A program made the translations under genes and the position numbers. The notes under the pieces are model-generated. The model ran no database searches. It was given only the letters and a program-made list of their open reading frames with translations, and was not told the origin of the DNA. From Sulfurospirillum sp. 1612 (GTDB lineage Bacteria; Campylobacterota; Campylobacteria; Campylobacterales; Sulfurospirillaceae): 64,000 nucleotides of DNA. Location of the stretch: contig NZ_CP140614.1 of the NCBI RefSeq assembly GCF_036556685.1, forward strand, positions 310,001 to 374,000, in the 5' to 3' direction. This document shows, in pieces, positions 54,232 through 63,735 of this stretch. Positions within the stretch are counted from its first letter, which is position 1. Every line of letters starts with the position of its first letter.

Positions 54232-55174
54232 TGATAAGGTACTAAAAGTCGGCTCTAACGAAATGGAACTCGTAGATTTTCGGATTCTAAAGCAAGATGG
54301 TGAAAAAATTTATGAGGGAATTTATGGTGTAAATGTATCGAAGGTGCGAGAAATTATCAAATTACCACATCTTACAGAACTCCCCGGGGTTCCTTCTTAT
54401 ATTGATGGTATATTTGACCTCAGGGGTGTGGTGATACCGGTGGTCAATCTTGCAAAATGGATGAATATTAACGAACCTGAAAATGTTAAAACAAAATTGA
54501 GGGTTATTATCACAGAATTTAGTGATATTTTGATTGGGTTTATTGTGCATGAGGCCAAAAGAATTCGTCGTATCAGTTGGAAAGATATCGAGCCTGCCTC
54601 GTTTGTCTCGGGTATGGGCACCCTTGATCGCAATCAAATCACGGGTGTAACGAGAATTGAAAATGATGATGTTTTGTTGATTTTGGATTTGGAGAGTGTG
54701 GTAGAAGAGTTAGGACTTTATAAGCCACAATCTAACATCCTAGAGGATGATTTATTCCATCTTGAGGGTGTCGCTCTCATTTTAGATGATAGTAAAATCG
54801 CAAGAAAACTCGTGAGCGATGCACTGAAACAGATGGGTCTGAAAGTAGTCGAAGCACAAGATGGTGTAGAGGGTTTGAAAAAATTAGAAGAACTCAGCAG
54901 TATCTACAATGACCGTTTAGAAGATGAGCTAAAAGTCATTATTAGCGATGTTGAAATGCCCCAAATGGATGGATTTCATTTTGCAGCGAGTGTCAAAGAT
55001 GATGAACGCTTTAAAAACATTCCGATTATCTTTAACTCTTCTATCAGTGACCACTTTAGTGAGTTGAGGGGCAAAGAGGCGGGCGGTGAGGCCTATTTGA
55101 CAAAATTTGATGCGACGATTTTTTATAAAGAGATATCAAAAGTTCTAAAATCGCATATTAAAGACGAAGAGTAA
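54224..55174 (+). CDS. cheV: Chemotaxis coupling protein CheV
   Basis: 316 residues: N-terminal CheW-like domain (LPGVPSYIDGIFDLRGVVIPVVNL) and C-terminal receiver with the phosphorylation aspartate in VIISDVEMPQMDGF and lysine in AYLTKFD. Couples receptors to CheA and may dampen signalling. ATG 54224, RBS AAGGGG; eight-base overlap with lpxH. Confidence 0.93.
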   Translation: MFDDKVLKVGSNEMELVDFRILKQDGEKIYEGIYGVNVSKVREIIKLPHLTELPGVPSYIDGIFDLRGVVIPVVNLAKWMNINEPENVKTKLRVIITEFSDILIGFIVHEAKRIRRISWKDIEPASFVSGMGTLDRNQITGVTRIENDDVLLILDLESVVEELGLYKPQSNILEDDLFHLEGVALILDDSKIARKLVSDALKQMGLKVVEAQDGVEGLKKLEELSSIYNDRLEDELKVIISDVEMPQMDGFHFAASVKDDERFKNIPIIFNSSISDHFSELRGKEAGGEAYLTKFDATIFYKEISKVLKSHIKDEE

Positions 55175-55184
55175 AGGCAAGAGC

Positions 55185-57500
55185 ATGGATGATATTCAAG
55201 AAATATTAGAAGATTTTTTGATTGAAGCGTTTGAGTTAATTGAGCAAATTGATCAAGATTTAGTGGAGCTTGAAAGTACCCCTGAAGATCTCGAATTGTT
55301 AAATCGTATCTTTAGAGTTGCCCATACGATCAAAGGCTCTTCTTCGTTTTTAAGTTTTGATGTGTTGACTACCCTGACGCATCACATGGAGGATGTCCTC
55401 AATAAAGCAAGACGGGGAGATTTGAAAATCAACCCTGAGGTCATGGATGTCGTACTGGAATCGATTGATATGATGAAAGCCCTCTTGTTTTCAATCAGAG
55501 ACAATGGAAATGATACAGAAATCGGTATGGATATTTCTGATATTTGTGCCCAACTTGATGCCATTTCCCAAGGGAAAGAACTACCAGAAATCACCAGTGA
55601 CACATCAGCTGCTCCTCATGAAACAGTAGAAACCAATACCCAAGAAACAGTGGAAGAAGAGGATTATTCTCATCTGAGTGATGCAGAAATTGAGGCAGAA
55701 ATTGAGCGACTTTTAAAAGAGAAAAAAGAGGAAACTGCCAAGAAAAAAGCGGCAAAAAAACAAGAAGAAGCACCTGTCGTGATGATTGATAAGGCAGAAG
55801 AAAAACCAAAACCAAAACCGCAAGGAACAAAAAAATCCCGTGCCGATGCACCGGTGAAAAAACAACAAGCAAGTGCTATTGAACAGACCATTCGTGTCGA
55901 AGTGAAACGATTGGATCATTTGATGAATCTCATCGGAGAGCTGGTCTTAGGAAAAAATAGATTGTTAAAAATTTATGATGATGTTGAAGAGCGCTATGAG
56001 GGAGAAAAATTTTTAGAAGAGTTGAATCAAGTAGTCTCGTCAATTTCACTGGTGACAACAGATTTGCAAATTGCCGTGATGAAAACTCGAATGTTACCGA
56101 TTGCAAAAGTTTTCAATAAATTTCCAAGAATGGTACGAGATTTATCACGTGAACTCAATAAATCTATTGAGCTTGAGATTACAGGGGAAGAGACTGAATT
56201 AGACAAATCAATTGTTGAGGAGATTGGTGATCCATTAGTTCATATTATCCGAAACTCTTGTGACCATGGTATCGAAGAGAAAGATATACGAATAAACGCC
56301 GGCAAAAAAGAGGTCGGAACGATAGAGCTCAAAGCATATCATGAGGGTAATAATATTGTCATTGAAATCGTTGATGATGGGAAAGGATTGGACCCTGAAA
56401 TTCTCAAAACAAAATCGTTAGAAAAAGGACTCATCACAGAGCGAGAAGCGGATATGATGAGTGACAAAGAAGCGCTGACATTGATTTTTAAACCGGGTTT
56501 TTCTACAGCTACTACCGTCACGAGCGTCTCAGGAAGAGGCGTGGGGATGGATGTGGTGAAAACCAATATCGAAAAGCTCAATGGACTGATTGATATTGAC
56601 AGTGAACTCGGTAAAGGGACGGTAATCAAACTCAAAATACCGTTGACATTGGCGATTATCCAAGCATTGTTAGTAGGCGTCCAAGAGGAATTTTATGCGA
56701 TTCCATTGGCATCTGTTTTAGAGACGGTGCGTATTGAACTTGATGAAATTTATACGGTTGAGGGTAAAAATGTCTTGAGATTAAGAGATGAGGTACTCTC
56801 ACTTGTGCGACTCTCTGATATCTTTGGTGTTGAGAGTGTTTATGAAAATAATGAACATGCTTATGTGGTTGTGATTGGGTTGGCTGAATCCAAATTGGGC
56901 ATTATCGTGGACAGCCTTGTAGGACAAGAAGAGATTGTTATCAAATCCATGGGAGATTATCTCAAAGGAATCGACGGCATCGCAGGTGCTACGATACGAG
57001 GCGATGGTAGGGTGACCCTCATTATCGATGTGGCCGCATTGATGGGATTGGCAAAAGATATCAATGTCGATATTAAAGCAAATACTGAGGCAACGATCAA
57101 GGTCAAAAATCAGCCAAGTGATTATTATGTATTGGTGGTAGATGATAGTCATATGGATCGCAACATCATGATAAAATCTATGCAGCCAATAGGTCTCAAT
57201 GTTGTTGAGGCATCAAATGGACTAGAAGCACTCAATATCATAAAATCAGGAGAATATAATTTTGATGCGGTTTTGATTGATATTGAAATGCCACGGATGG
57301 ATGGATACACACTGGCCAATGAAATTAGAAAATATTCAAAATACAAAAATTTACCTTTGATTGCTGTGACCTCAAGAACGTCAAAATCTGATAGATTAAG
57401 AGGCGTGGAATCTGGTATGAGTGAGTACATCACCAAACCATATTCGCAAGAATATTTAGAGAGTGTCGTGCGAAAAAATATAAAACTGTTAGCGGAGTGA
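55185..57500 (+). CDS. cheA: Chemotaxis histidine kinase CheA with C-terminal receiver
   Basis: 771 residues. Hpt domain with phosphorylatable His47 (RVAHTIKGSSSF); an acidic then Lys-rich linker (about 130-230); dimerisation domain; HATPase (IRNSCDHGIEE, VDDGKGLDPE, SVSGRGVGMDVV); CheW-like regulatory domain; and a C-terminal receiver (LVVDDSHMDRN, VLIDIEMPRMDG, SEYITKPYS) that is typical of Campylobacterota CheA (CheAY). P2 docking domain appears replaced by the low-complexity linker. Lies between cheV and cheW. Confidence 0.95.
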   Translation: MDDIQEILEDFLIEAFELIEQIDQDLVELESTPEDLELLNRIFRVAHTIKGSSSFLSFDVLTTLTHHMEDVLNKARRGDLKINPEVMDVVLESIDMMKALLFSIRDNGNDTEIGMDISDICAQLDAISQGKELPEITSDTSAAPHETVETNTQETVEEEDYSHLSDAEIEAEIERLLKEKKEETAKKKAAKKQEEAPVVMIDKAEEKPKPKPQGTKKSRADAPVKKQQASAIEQTIRVEVKRLDHLMNLIGELVLGKNRLLKIYDDVEERYEGEKFLEELNQVVSSISLVTTDLQIAVMKTRMLPIAKVFNKFPRMVRDLSRELNKSIELEITGEETELDKSIVEEIGDPLVHIIRNSCDHGIEEKDIRINAGKKEVGTIELKAYHEGNNIVIEIVDDGKGLDPEILKTKSLEKGLITEREADMMSDKEALTLIFKPGFSTATTVTSVSGRGVGMDVVKTNIEKLNGLIDIDSELGKGTVIKLKIPLTLAIIQALLVGVQEEFYAIPLASVLETVRIELDEIYTVEGKNVLRLRDEVLSLVRLSDIFGVESVYENNEHAYVVVIGLAESKLGIIVDSLVGQEEIVIKSMGDYLKGIDGIAGATIRGDGRVTLIIDVAALMGLAKDINVDIKANTEATIKVKNQPSDYYVLVVDDSHMDRNIMIKSMQPIGLNVVEASNGLEALNIIKSGEYNFDAVLIDIEMPRMDGYTLANEIRKYSKYKNLPLIAVTSRTSKSDRLRGVESGMSEYITKPYSQEYLESVVRKNIKLLAE

Positions 57501-57505
57501 TCAAC

Positions 57506-58000
57506 ATGAATGAAAAACTAACGCAAGTGTTAAACAAGCAAAAACAACAGATGCAAGAGCCGGATAAAACAGAAGATGATATTATACAGCTGGTCGGTTT
57601 TATCATCGGTGATGAGGAGTATGCGATACCGATACTGAGCATCCAAGAGATTATTAAACCATTAGAATATACTAGAGTACCACAAGTGCCACCGTATGTT
57701 CTTGGCGTTTTTAATCTCAGAGGTGATGTGATTCCTTTGATTGATTTGCGAAGAAAATTTAAATTAGAACCCAAGAATGAAACTAATGAGACACGCTACA
57801 TTGTTATGAAAAATGATGATAATATCGCAGGATTTGTCATCGATCGTCTGACCGAAGCCATCAGGATAAAAAGAAGTCGTATTGATCCACCACCTGAGAC
57901 AATAGCATCAGACACGGGATTGGTTTATGGTATAGGAAAAAGAGACGAGAGCATGCTAACAGTTCTTAAGGTAGATGCATTATTGAAAAGAGACTTCTAG
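57506..58000 (+). CDS. cheW: Chemotaxis coupling protein CheW
   Basis: 164 residues, CheW fold: LVGFIIGDEEYAIPILSIQEI, RVPQVPPYVLGVFNLRGDVIPLIDLR. Links chemoreceptors to CheA. Start at ATG 57506 with GGAG eight bases before; five bases after the cheA stop. Confidence 0.95.
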   Translation: MNEKLTQVLNKQKQQMQEPDKTEDDIIQLVGFIIGDEEYAIPILSIQEIIKPLEYTRVPQVPPYVLGVFNLRGDVIPLIDLRRKFKLEPKNETNETRYIVMKNDDNIAGFVIDRLTEAIRIKRSRIDPPPETIASDTGLVYGIGKRDESMLTVLKVDALLKRDF

Positions 58001-58029
58001 CGAAGTCTCTCATGTAATAAAAATTACAT
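57989..58029 (+). terminator. Two tandem hairpins after cheW
   Basis: First hairpin: AGAGACTTC (57989-57997) and GAAGTCTCT (58002-58010) with loop TAGC, overlapping the cheW stop. Second: ATGTAAT (58012-58018) and ATTACAT (58023-58029) with an AAAA loop. Convergent with the RRM gene that ends at 58054, so it ends the che operon and may serve both directions. Confidence 0.65.
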
Positions 58030-58053
58030 AGTTTATTTTAATCTAAATAAAAT

Positions 58054-58332
58054 TTAGAATCTATTGTTAAAATTTCTTTTTGGTCTTTCTTCTCTAGGTC
58101 TTGCTTCGTTAATTCTTAGAGTTCTTCCTTCAAATTCTTTTTCATTTAAGCTATCAATTGCTTGTTGTGCAGCAGTGTCATCATTCATAGTAACAAATCC
58201 GAAACCCTTAGCTCTTCCTGTTTCTCTATCTGTAATGATCTTTACAGATTCAACTTCTCCGTATTGACCAAATAGATTTTCTAAACCTTCTTCTGTTGTT
58301 GAGTAGGAAATGTTTCCAACGTATATTTGCAT
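58054..58332 (-). CDS. RRM-domain RNA-binding protein
   Basis: 92 residues, a single RNA recognition motif with RNP2 IYVGNIS and RNP1 KGFGFVTM, and a basic Arg/Pro tail (RPREERPKRNFNNRF). Such Rbp proteins are common in cyanobacteria and Campylobacterota and are often cold induced. Start at ATG 58332, RBS AAAGGA. A TATAAT on the minus strand at 58461-58456 suggests a leader of about 115 bases, long for this genome. Confidence 0.9.
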   Translation of the reverse strand: MQIYVGNISYSTTEEGLENLFGQYGEVESVKIITDRETGRAKGFGFVTMNDDTAAQQAIDSLNEKEFEGRTLRINEARPREERPKRNFNNRF

Positions 58333-58455
58333 CTTTTCTTGTCCTTTAAATAGTTTTATATTTATCAATAAACATCAATACACGCTCTGCTTAATATTTT
58401 GAAAATACCCACCATAAGATGCATAGGATTATCGAAAAATATAGTTTAGATAAAC

Positions 58456-58461
58456 ATTATA
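58456..58461 (-). promoter_or_regulatory. -10 box of the RRM gene
   Basis: Minus-strand TATAAT, preceded by TTTTTATAG. The start codon is 124 bases downstream, giving a long untranslated leader. Confidence 0.45.
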
Positions 58462-58562
58462 CTATAAAAATTACGAATTTAGCAATATATTTTTTTAAAT
58501 TGATTTTTATTGGTTTATAAATTGATTTTTTGTATCATTTGGTATTAAAATTAGGACAAAAT

Positions 58563-59195
58563 ATGAAATTATGTGTATTTGATTTTGATTCAACTTTGAT
58601 GGATGGAGAAACGATAGACTTCTTGGCCAAAGCGTTGAATTTTGAAGATGAGGTCTCGCGAATCACCAAAAAAGCGATGGAAGGGGAGATAGATTTTTTT
58701 GAAAGCTTGAGTGAAAGAGTCCGTTTTCTAAAAGGCTTACCCACACAAGCTGTTGATGAAATTTGTCACAATCTACCTTATATGCCAGGCGCGCAAGAGA
58801 CGATTGGGACATTGAAAAAGAGCGGTTATACGGTCGTTGTTTTTAGTGGTGGATTTCGAAATGCTACAAGTTATGCAAAAGAACAACTTGGTTTTGATGC
58901 AGATTTTGCAAATATTTTACATACGAAAGAGGGGGTTTTGAGCGGACTTGTTGGGGGAGATATGATGTTTAATTATTCAAAAGGAGATATGCTGCAGCGA
59001 TTGCAAGCACTCTTAAAGATAGATCAAAAAAACACCATGGTCGTGGGTGATGGTGCCAATGATCTTTCAATGTTTGAATTTGCAGACACAAAGGTTGCGT
59101 TTTGTGCAAAAGAGGTTTTAAGAAAAAAAGCCAATGTCATTATCAACGATAAAGACTTAACAAAAATATTAGAGGAACAACACATATGTATATAG
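58563..59195 (+). CDS. serB: Phosphoserine phosphatase
   Basis: 210 residues, HAD superfamily: DFDSTLMDGE (nucleophile), VVFSGGF, and VVGDGANDLSM. Last step of serine synthesis. Start at ATG 58563 with AGGA upstream; the 11-codon extension to 58530 lacks an RBS. Lacks the N-terminal ACT domains of larger SerB proteins. Overlaps the transaldolase gene by ten bases. Confidence 0.9.
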   Translation: MKLCVFDFDSTLMDGETIDFLAKALNFEDEVSRITKKAMEGEIDFFESLSERVRFLKGLPTQAVDEICHNLPYMPGAQETIGTLKKSGYTVVVFSGGFRNATSYAKEQLGFDADFANILHTKEGVLSGLVGGDMMFNYSKGDMLQRLQALLKIDQKNTMVVGDGANDLSMFEFADTKVAFCAKEVLRKKANVIINDKDLTKILEEQHICI

Positions 59196-60181
59196 AAGAT
59201 TTGAAATTTTCACTTTGGTGTGATTTTGTAGAACGAAGTTTTTTGGAGACAGAATTTGTAGATTTAATCAATGCCGGCACCATTAACGGTGCGACGAGTA
59301 ATCCGGCCATTTTTAAATCCGCGATTCTCACATCACCTGCTTATAAAAAAGATATAGAGGCGATGCAGGATCTGACACCAAAAGAGACCTATGAAGCCCT
59401 CGCGATCAAAGATATTAAAAAAGCAGCTGAAAAATTGTTGCCATTATATAAAAAAGGCGATGATGGTTTTATCAGTATAGAAGTTGATCCTTTTTTATGT
59501 GATGATGCGAATGGGACGATTGAAGAGGGAAGACGTCTGTTTCAACAGATTGATATGCCCAATGTCATGATAAAAGTACCGGCAACAAAAGCAGGATATG
59601 TTGCGATGCAACAACTCATCAGCGAAGGGATTAACGTCAATGCAACATTAATATTTTCAGTTGAACAGACGAAACATTGTCTTGAAGCATTTAAAGCCGG
59701 CAGTGCATCGTGTCAAGCAAGTGTCCTGCCAAAAGCGGTGATTAGCGTCTTTGTGAGCCGATTTGACCGAATGTTAGATACAAAACTTGCGGCGCTTGAT
59801 TTACCCGTCTCAAAAGTAGGTATCTACAATGCCTTAAATGTTTATCGCCTTATTGAGCGTTATGCATTATCCAATGTTCGTTGTTTATTTGCGAGCACGG
59901 GAGTCAAAGGAGATGCCCTAGAGGCGGATTATTATATCAAGGGACTGTTATGCAAAAATTCAATCAATACGGCACCACTTGCTACCATTAAGTATTTTAT
60001 TCAACAAAGTTGTGACAATAACGTGCCAAAAGAAGAAGAGATAGAGTTATTTTTTGATACAATAAAGAAAAGTGGGATTGATGTAGACGCGGCATGCGAT
60101 GCATTGATGCAAGATGGACTGGAGTCATTCAAGGTGGCATTTCAAGAGATACTTGAAACACTTTCGTCCTACAAAAGATAA
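59186..60181 (+). CDS. tal: Transaldolase
   Basis: 331 residues, Campylobacterota-type transaldolase. Schiff-base lysine in NVMIKVPATKAGYVAM, NATLIFSVEQ and VSRFDRMLD nearby; TSNPAIF at the N-terminus. Pentose phosphate pathway, non-oxidative branch. RBS GAGGAAC. Confidence 0.92.
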   Translation: MYIEDLKFSLWCDFVERSFLETEFVDLINAGTINGATSNPAIFKSAILTSPAYKKDIEAMQDLTPKETYEALAIKDIKKAAEKLLPLYKKGDDGFISIEVDPFLCDDANGTIEEGRRLFQQIDMPNVMIKVPATKAGYVAMQQLISEGINVNATLIFSVEQTKHCLEAFKAGSASCQASVLPKAVISVFVSRFDRMLDTKLAALDLPVSKVGIYNALNVYRLIERYALSNVRCLFASTGVKGDALEADYYIKGLLCKNSINTAPLATIKYFIQQSCDNNVPKEEEIELFFDTIKKSGIDVDAACDALMQDGLESFKVAFQEILETLSSYKR

Positions 60182-60222
60182 AAAACGGCATCGGTATGAG
60201 ACCGAAAACGTAAAGGAATGTT

Positions 60223-61416
60223 ATGAACCCAAAACATGAAATAGATATAGAAAGTTTGACTTTTGAGATGACAAAAAAGTTAAAATTCTATCTTGCCAAA
60301 CTAGTAGAACATGGTGGCAGCGACCTTCATATAAAAAGTGGCTCCAATATCCGCGGGCGTATTAATGGTCAAATTCTTCCTTTATCAAAGGAAATAATCT
60401 CTCATACTGATGGGATTACATTGGCAAAAGAGTTGTTACGGACGAGATTTCCGAGTTTGATTCAGCAAAAAAATCTAGATTTCACTTACAAACTCAATGA
60501 AAACTATCGATTTCGTGTCAATATTTTTTTCCAAGTAGAGGGGATTTCTGCAGTTTTTAGAACCATACCGACCAAGTTGCCGACGATAGAGTCACTCAGA
60601 CTTCCTGCTATCATTAACTCATTTTGTGGCATAAACCGAGGTTTAGTGCTCGTCACAGGGCCAACAGGGAGTGGTAAAACGACAACATTGGCGGCGATGA
60701 TTAATTATATCAATAGAACCTACAAAAAGCATATCATCACTATTGAAGATCCGGTGGAGTTTGTTTATAATGATGATAAAGCGATTGTAAATCAACGTGC
60801 CATTGGGCAAGATGCTCTTGGGTTTTCAGATTCACTAAGGGCTGCACTGAGGGAAGACCCTGATGTCATTCTTGTGGGAGAAATGCGAGATTTAGAGACC
60901 ATAGAGACGGCAATGCATGCTGCTGAAACGGGTCACTTGGTATTATCGACACTGCACACATTAGATGCTAAAGAGACGGTCAGTCGTATTTTGGGAATGT
61001 TTCCAGGAAGTGAACAAAATCGTATCAAAATGTCATTGGCCTCTACGCTCAAAGGAATTGTTTCACAACGTTTGGTGCGAACGTTGGATGGTAAACGTAC
61101 GGCGGCGGTTGAAATTTTGGTCAATAATACAAGAATTTCCAGCCTTATTTTAGAGGGGCGCGATACTGAGATTACTGATGCGATTCGAGAAGGAAAAGAT
61201 ATTTATAAATGTCAAACTTTTGATCAATCACTCCTCGATTTGTATGCACAAAATCGTGTATCACGAGAAGAAGCACTCTCAGCAGCCACCAGTAGAAATG
61301 ACTTGGCTTTGGATTTGGATTATTTTGATGCGAATAAAGCATTACAACAAAAAAGTCTAAAATCTAATTCAGAAGAGTTCAGCAAAGACGCAAATATCAT
61401 CGGGTTAAAAAAATAA
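60223..61416 (+). CDS. pilT: Type IV pilus retraction ATPase PilT family
   Basis: 397 residues: Walker A VTGPTGSGKTTTLAAM, Asp box (IITIEDPVEF), Walker B ALREDPDVILVGEMRD and the His box AAETGHLVLSTLHT. The C-terminal AIREG-type motif (DAIREGKD) is present. About 40 residues longer than classical PilT at the C-terminus. Other pilus genes are not in the window. Confidence 0.87.
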   Translation: MNPKHEIDIESLTFEMTKKLKFYLAKLVEHGGSDLHIKSGSNIRGRINGQILPLSKEIISHTDGITLAKELLRTRFPSLIQQKNLDFTYKLNENYRFRVNIFFQVEGISAVFRTIPTKLPTIESLRLPAIINSFCGINRGLVLVTGPTGSGKTTTLAAMINYINRTYKKHIITIEDPVEFVYNDDKAIVNQRAIGQDALGFSDSLRAALREDPDVILVGEMRDLETIETAMHAAETGHLVLSTLHTLDAKETVSRILGMFPGSEQNRIKMSLASTLKGIVSQRLVRTLDGKRTAAVEILVNNTRISSLILEGRDTEITDAIREGKDIYKCQTFDQSLLDLYAQNRVSREEALSAATSRNDLALDLDYFDANKALQQKSLKSNSEEFSKDANIIGLKK

Positions 61417-61430
61417 TTTATATAAGATTT

Positions 61431-61449
61431 AGATTATTTTATGTATAAT
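61431..61449 (+). promoter_or_regulatory. rplY promoter
   Basis: TATAAT at 61444-61449 preceded by ATTTTATG and TTTAGATT (from 61428), 33 bases before the start codon. Fits the Campylobacter sigma-70 pattern. Confidence 0.6.
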
Positions 61450-61481
61450 GTCCGACTTATTATTTTAGAAAAAGGAAAAAA

Positions 61482-62018
61482 ATGTTAGAAGGCATCATTA
61501 GAGAGAGTATCACAAAAAAAGCGACAAAAGAGCTTCGCAGAGATGGTTACCTAATTGCCAACATTTACGGAAAAGGCATTGAAAATATCAATGCTGCATT
61601 TAAAGAAAATGAATTCGTAAAAGCAGTTAGAAATAAAGAAACACTTATATTCCCAGTACGCGTAGGCGGCAAAGAGTATAATGTTGTCATTCAAGAATAT
61701 CAAAAAGATCCTGTAAAAAGTAAATTTTTACATGTTGATTTGCGCGTTGCGCTTCCTGGTGTTCTTGCAAAATACCTTGTTCCTGTAAAACTAACCGGTA
61801 CCCCAAAAGGGTTGAGAAATAAAGGTGTTTTGGCATTAACTAAAAAAAGACTTTGTGTCAAATGTACAGCAGAACATTTACCAAATGATTATACACTTGA
61901 TGTTAGTGATTTGGATGTCAATGAAACCATCTTAGTTCGTGATATTAAAGTAGATAGTAACGTAGAAATCATGGATGAAGATAGAATTTCAATTGTTGGA
62001 GTCATTAAAGCGAAGTAG
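61482..62018 (+). CDS. rplY: 50S ribosomal protein L25/general stress protein Ctc
   Basis: 178 residues, CTC form with N-terminal 5S-rRNA-binding L25 domain (about 1-90) and C-terminal TL5 beta domain. [23 protein letters not shown] and [10 protein letters not shown] are typical. RBS AAAAGGAAA. Upstream of pth, as in many bacteria. Confidence 0.94.
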   Translation: MLEGIIRESITKKATKELRRDGYLIANIYGKGIENINAAFKENEFVKAVRNKETLIFPVRVGGKEYNVVIQEYQKDPVKSKFLHVDLRVALPGVLAKYLVPVKLTGTPKGLRNKGVLALTKKRLCVKCTAEHLPNDYTLDVSDLDVNETILVRDIKVDSNVEIMDEDRISIVGVIKAK

Positions 62019-62031
62019 TGATTGCACATAT

Positions 62032-62604
62032 ATGAATCTCATCGTAGGACTTGGCAACCCAGAAGTAAAATACCATAATAATCGACATAACATCGGTTTT
62101 ATGGTTATAGATAAGCTTCTAGAGGGCCTCTCCTACACCACTTTAAACAAACCCGCCTTTAGAGGCAATCTTTATAAATATCACAATCTTTTATTATTAA
62201 AACCTCAAACCTATATGAATCTCTCAGGAGAAAGTGTTCACGCTGTCAGTGATTATTTTAATCCAGAGAAGATTATCGTGATTCATGATGATTTGGATTT
62301 GAGATTTGGAGTATTAAAATTCAAGTATGAAGGTGGCAATGGTGGGCATAATGGCTTGAAATCCATCGATGCGCACATAGGAAAATCCTATTACAGGGTA
62401 CGTGTGGGCATTGGAAAACCCAAAGATAAAGATAAGATTATCTCCCACGTGTTGTCAGATTTTTCAACACGTGAAAAAAAATATTTGGATGAGATTATAG
62501 ACCAAGCTGCAAGGGCCTGCTTGCACTTGATAGAGATGCCATTACAAACAGTAGCCCAACGTGATAGCCTCAATCTGAAGCTTACGAATGAATTACTAAT
62601 ATGA
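62032..62604 (+). CDS. pth: Peptidyl-tRNA hydrolase
   Basis: 190 residues from ATG 62032 (MNLIVGLGNP). Catalytic region HNIGFMVID, KPQTYMNLSGE, HDDLDLRFGVLKFK and GGNGGHNGLKSI. Recycles tRNA from prematurely released peptidyl-tRNA. Thirteen bases after rplY. Confidence 0.95.
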   Translation: MNLIVGLGNPEVKYHNNRHNIGFMVIDKLLEGLSYTTLNKPAFRGNLYKYHNLLLLKPQTYMNLSGESVHAVSDYFNPEKIIVIHDDLDLRFGVLKFKYEGGNGGHNGLKSIDAHIGKSYYRVRVGIGKPKDKDKIISHVLSDFSTREKKYLDEIIDQAARACLHLIEMPLQTVAQRDSLNLKLTNELLI

Positions 62605-63659
62605 AACTGTATCAAAAATATCTAATCCGTAATTATCTCAAAAACTTTTTTGTTATTTTTGTAGCGCTGGAATTTTTTTATCTTGGGATTGATTTATTGA
62701 CCACGTATCAAAAACTCCCAGAATCTGCCAACCTTCAAATCCTTTATACGATGTTTGAGAGTCTGTATGCGATTAATTTTGTCTTGCCATTGTCGGTGAT
62801 ATTTGCGATGATTGCTACGACGGTCTCCATGATAAAATCAAATGAATTGGTCAGTTTAAGAGCATTGGGCGTGAGCCGTCAAGCTTTCACGTTGCCTATC
62901 TTTTTTAGTGCACTAGCGATTATCATGATCTATATCTCGTTGACATTTACCCCCTTTTCTTATGCGAGAGAATACAGCGTCAATATTTTGCAACACAGCC
63001 AAATCTCAACCAATACAGAGGGATTATTTCTCAAAAATGATAACGATTATATCTATTTTGAAAAATTGAACCCTATTAAAAAAGAGGCGAGTAATATCAA
63101 GATATATCATGTCAAAGATATGGATTTACAATACATACTCAAAGCCCAAAAAGGCTATTATCAAGAGAAAAATTGGGTCTTATATCATGTAGAAAAAATC
63201 ATCAAACCAAAGGCGGAAACGCTCGATGGCAAAGGGTTGATAATACAAAAATTTTCCCAGCTTGAAACGCTCAAAGATTTTAGGCCTAAGATTATTGACA
63301 ATATTTATAAAGGCAAAGCCAATCTCTCCGTCTTAGATGCGATGGATGCCTTGAAGTTTTTTAATGCGCAAGGTGTTGATACGAGTAGGCTCAAGACGAT
63401 TATCCTCTCACAACTGTTTATACCCCTATTTGCCCCTTTGTTGATTCTGATTTTTTCATCACGCACACCGGTTATCTCAAGGTATTATAACACGACGCTC
63501 ATCTCTTTTGTGCTGATATTTGTTGCATTGGCGACATGGGGTCTTTTGTTTTTATTTAGTAAGTTAGCCATGAATGCCGTTATCTTACCAGAAGTGGCCA
63601 TTATGATACCGATGCTGTCGCTAGGTATTTTTTCGCTATACTCCCACTTTAAAGAATGA
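62601..63659 (+). CDS. LPS export permease LptF/LptG family (YjgP/YjgQ)
   Basis: 352 residues with six membrane helices, three at each end, around a periplasmic jellyroll domain (about 115-265). Cytoplasmic coupling segment SLRALGVSRQAF matches LptF/LptG. Exports lipopolysaccharide with LptB. Which of the two paralogues it is cannot be decided; many Campylobacterota have an LptG here. Overlaps pth by four bases. Confidence 0.88.
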   Translation: MKLYQKYLIRNYLKNFFVIFVALEFFYLGIDLLTTYQKLPESANLQILYTMFESLYAINFVLPLSVIFAMIATTVSMIKSNELVSLRALGVSRQAFTLPIFFSALAIIMIYISLTFTPFSYAREYSVNILQHSQISTNTEGLFLKNDNDYIYFEKLNPIKKEASNIKIYHVKDMDLQYILKAQKGYYQEKNWVLYHVEKIIKPKAETLDGKGLIIQKFSQLETLKDFRPKIIDNIYKGKANLSVLDAMDALKFFNAQGVDTSRLKTIILSQLFIPLFAPLLILIFSSRTPVISRYYNTTLISFVLIFVALATWGLLFLFSKLAMNAVILPEVAIMIPMLSLGIFSLYSHFKE

Positions 63660-63685
63660 AATTTTTCATTTAGCGTTCATTTTAG

Positions 63686-63691
63686 TATAAT
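63686..63691 (+). promoter_or_regulatory. -10 box of the GtrA family gene
   Basis: TATAAT preceded by TTCATTTTAG, 45 bases before the ATG at 63736. Confidence 0.5.
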
Positions 63692-63735
63692 ATGATTACG
63701 ATAACAGAGATAATAAGAATAAGGTTTTAATAGCA

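Noticed and set aside
55600-55900. Antisense reading frames over the cheA linker
   Set aside because: They arise from the Lys/Glu-rich low-complexity linker read on the other strand; no RBS or family match.
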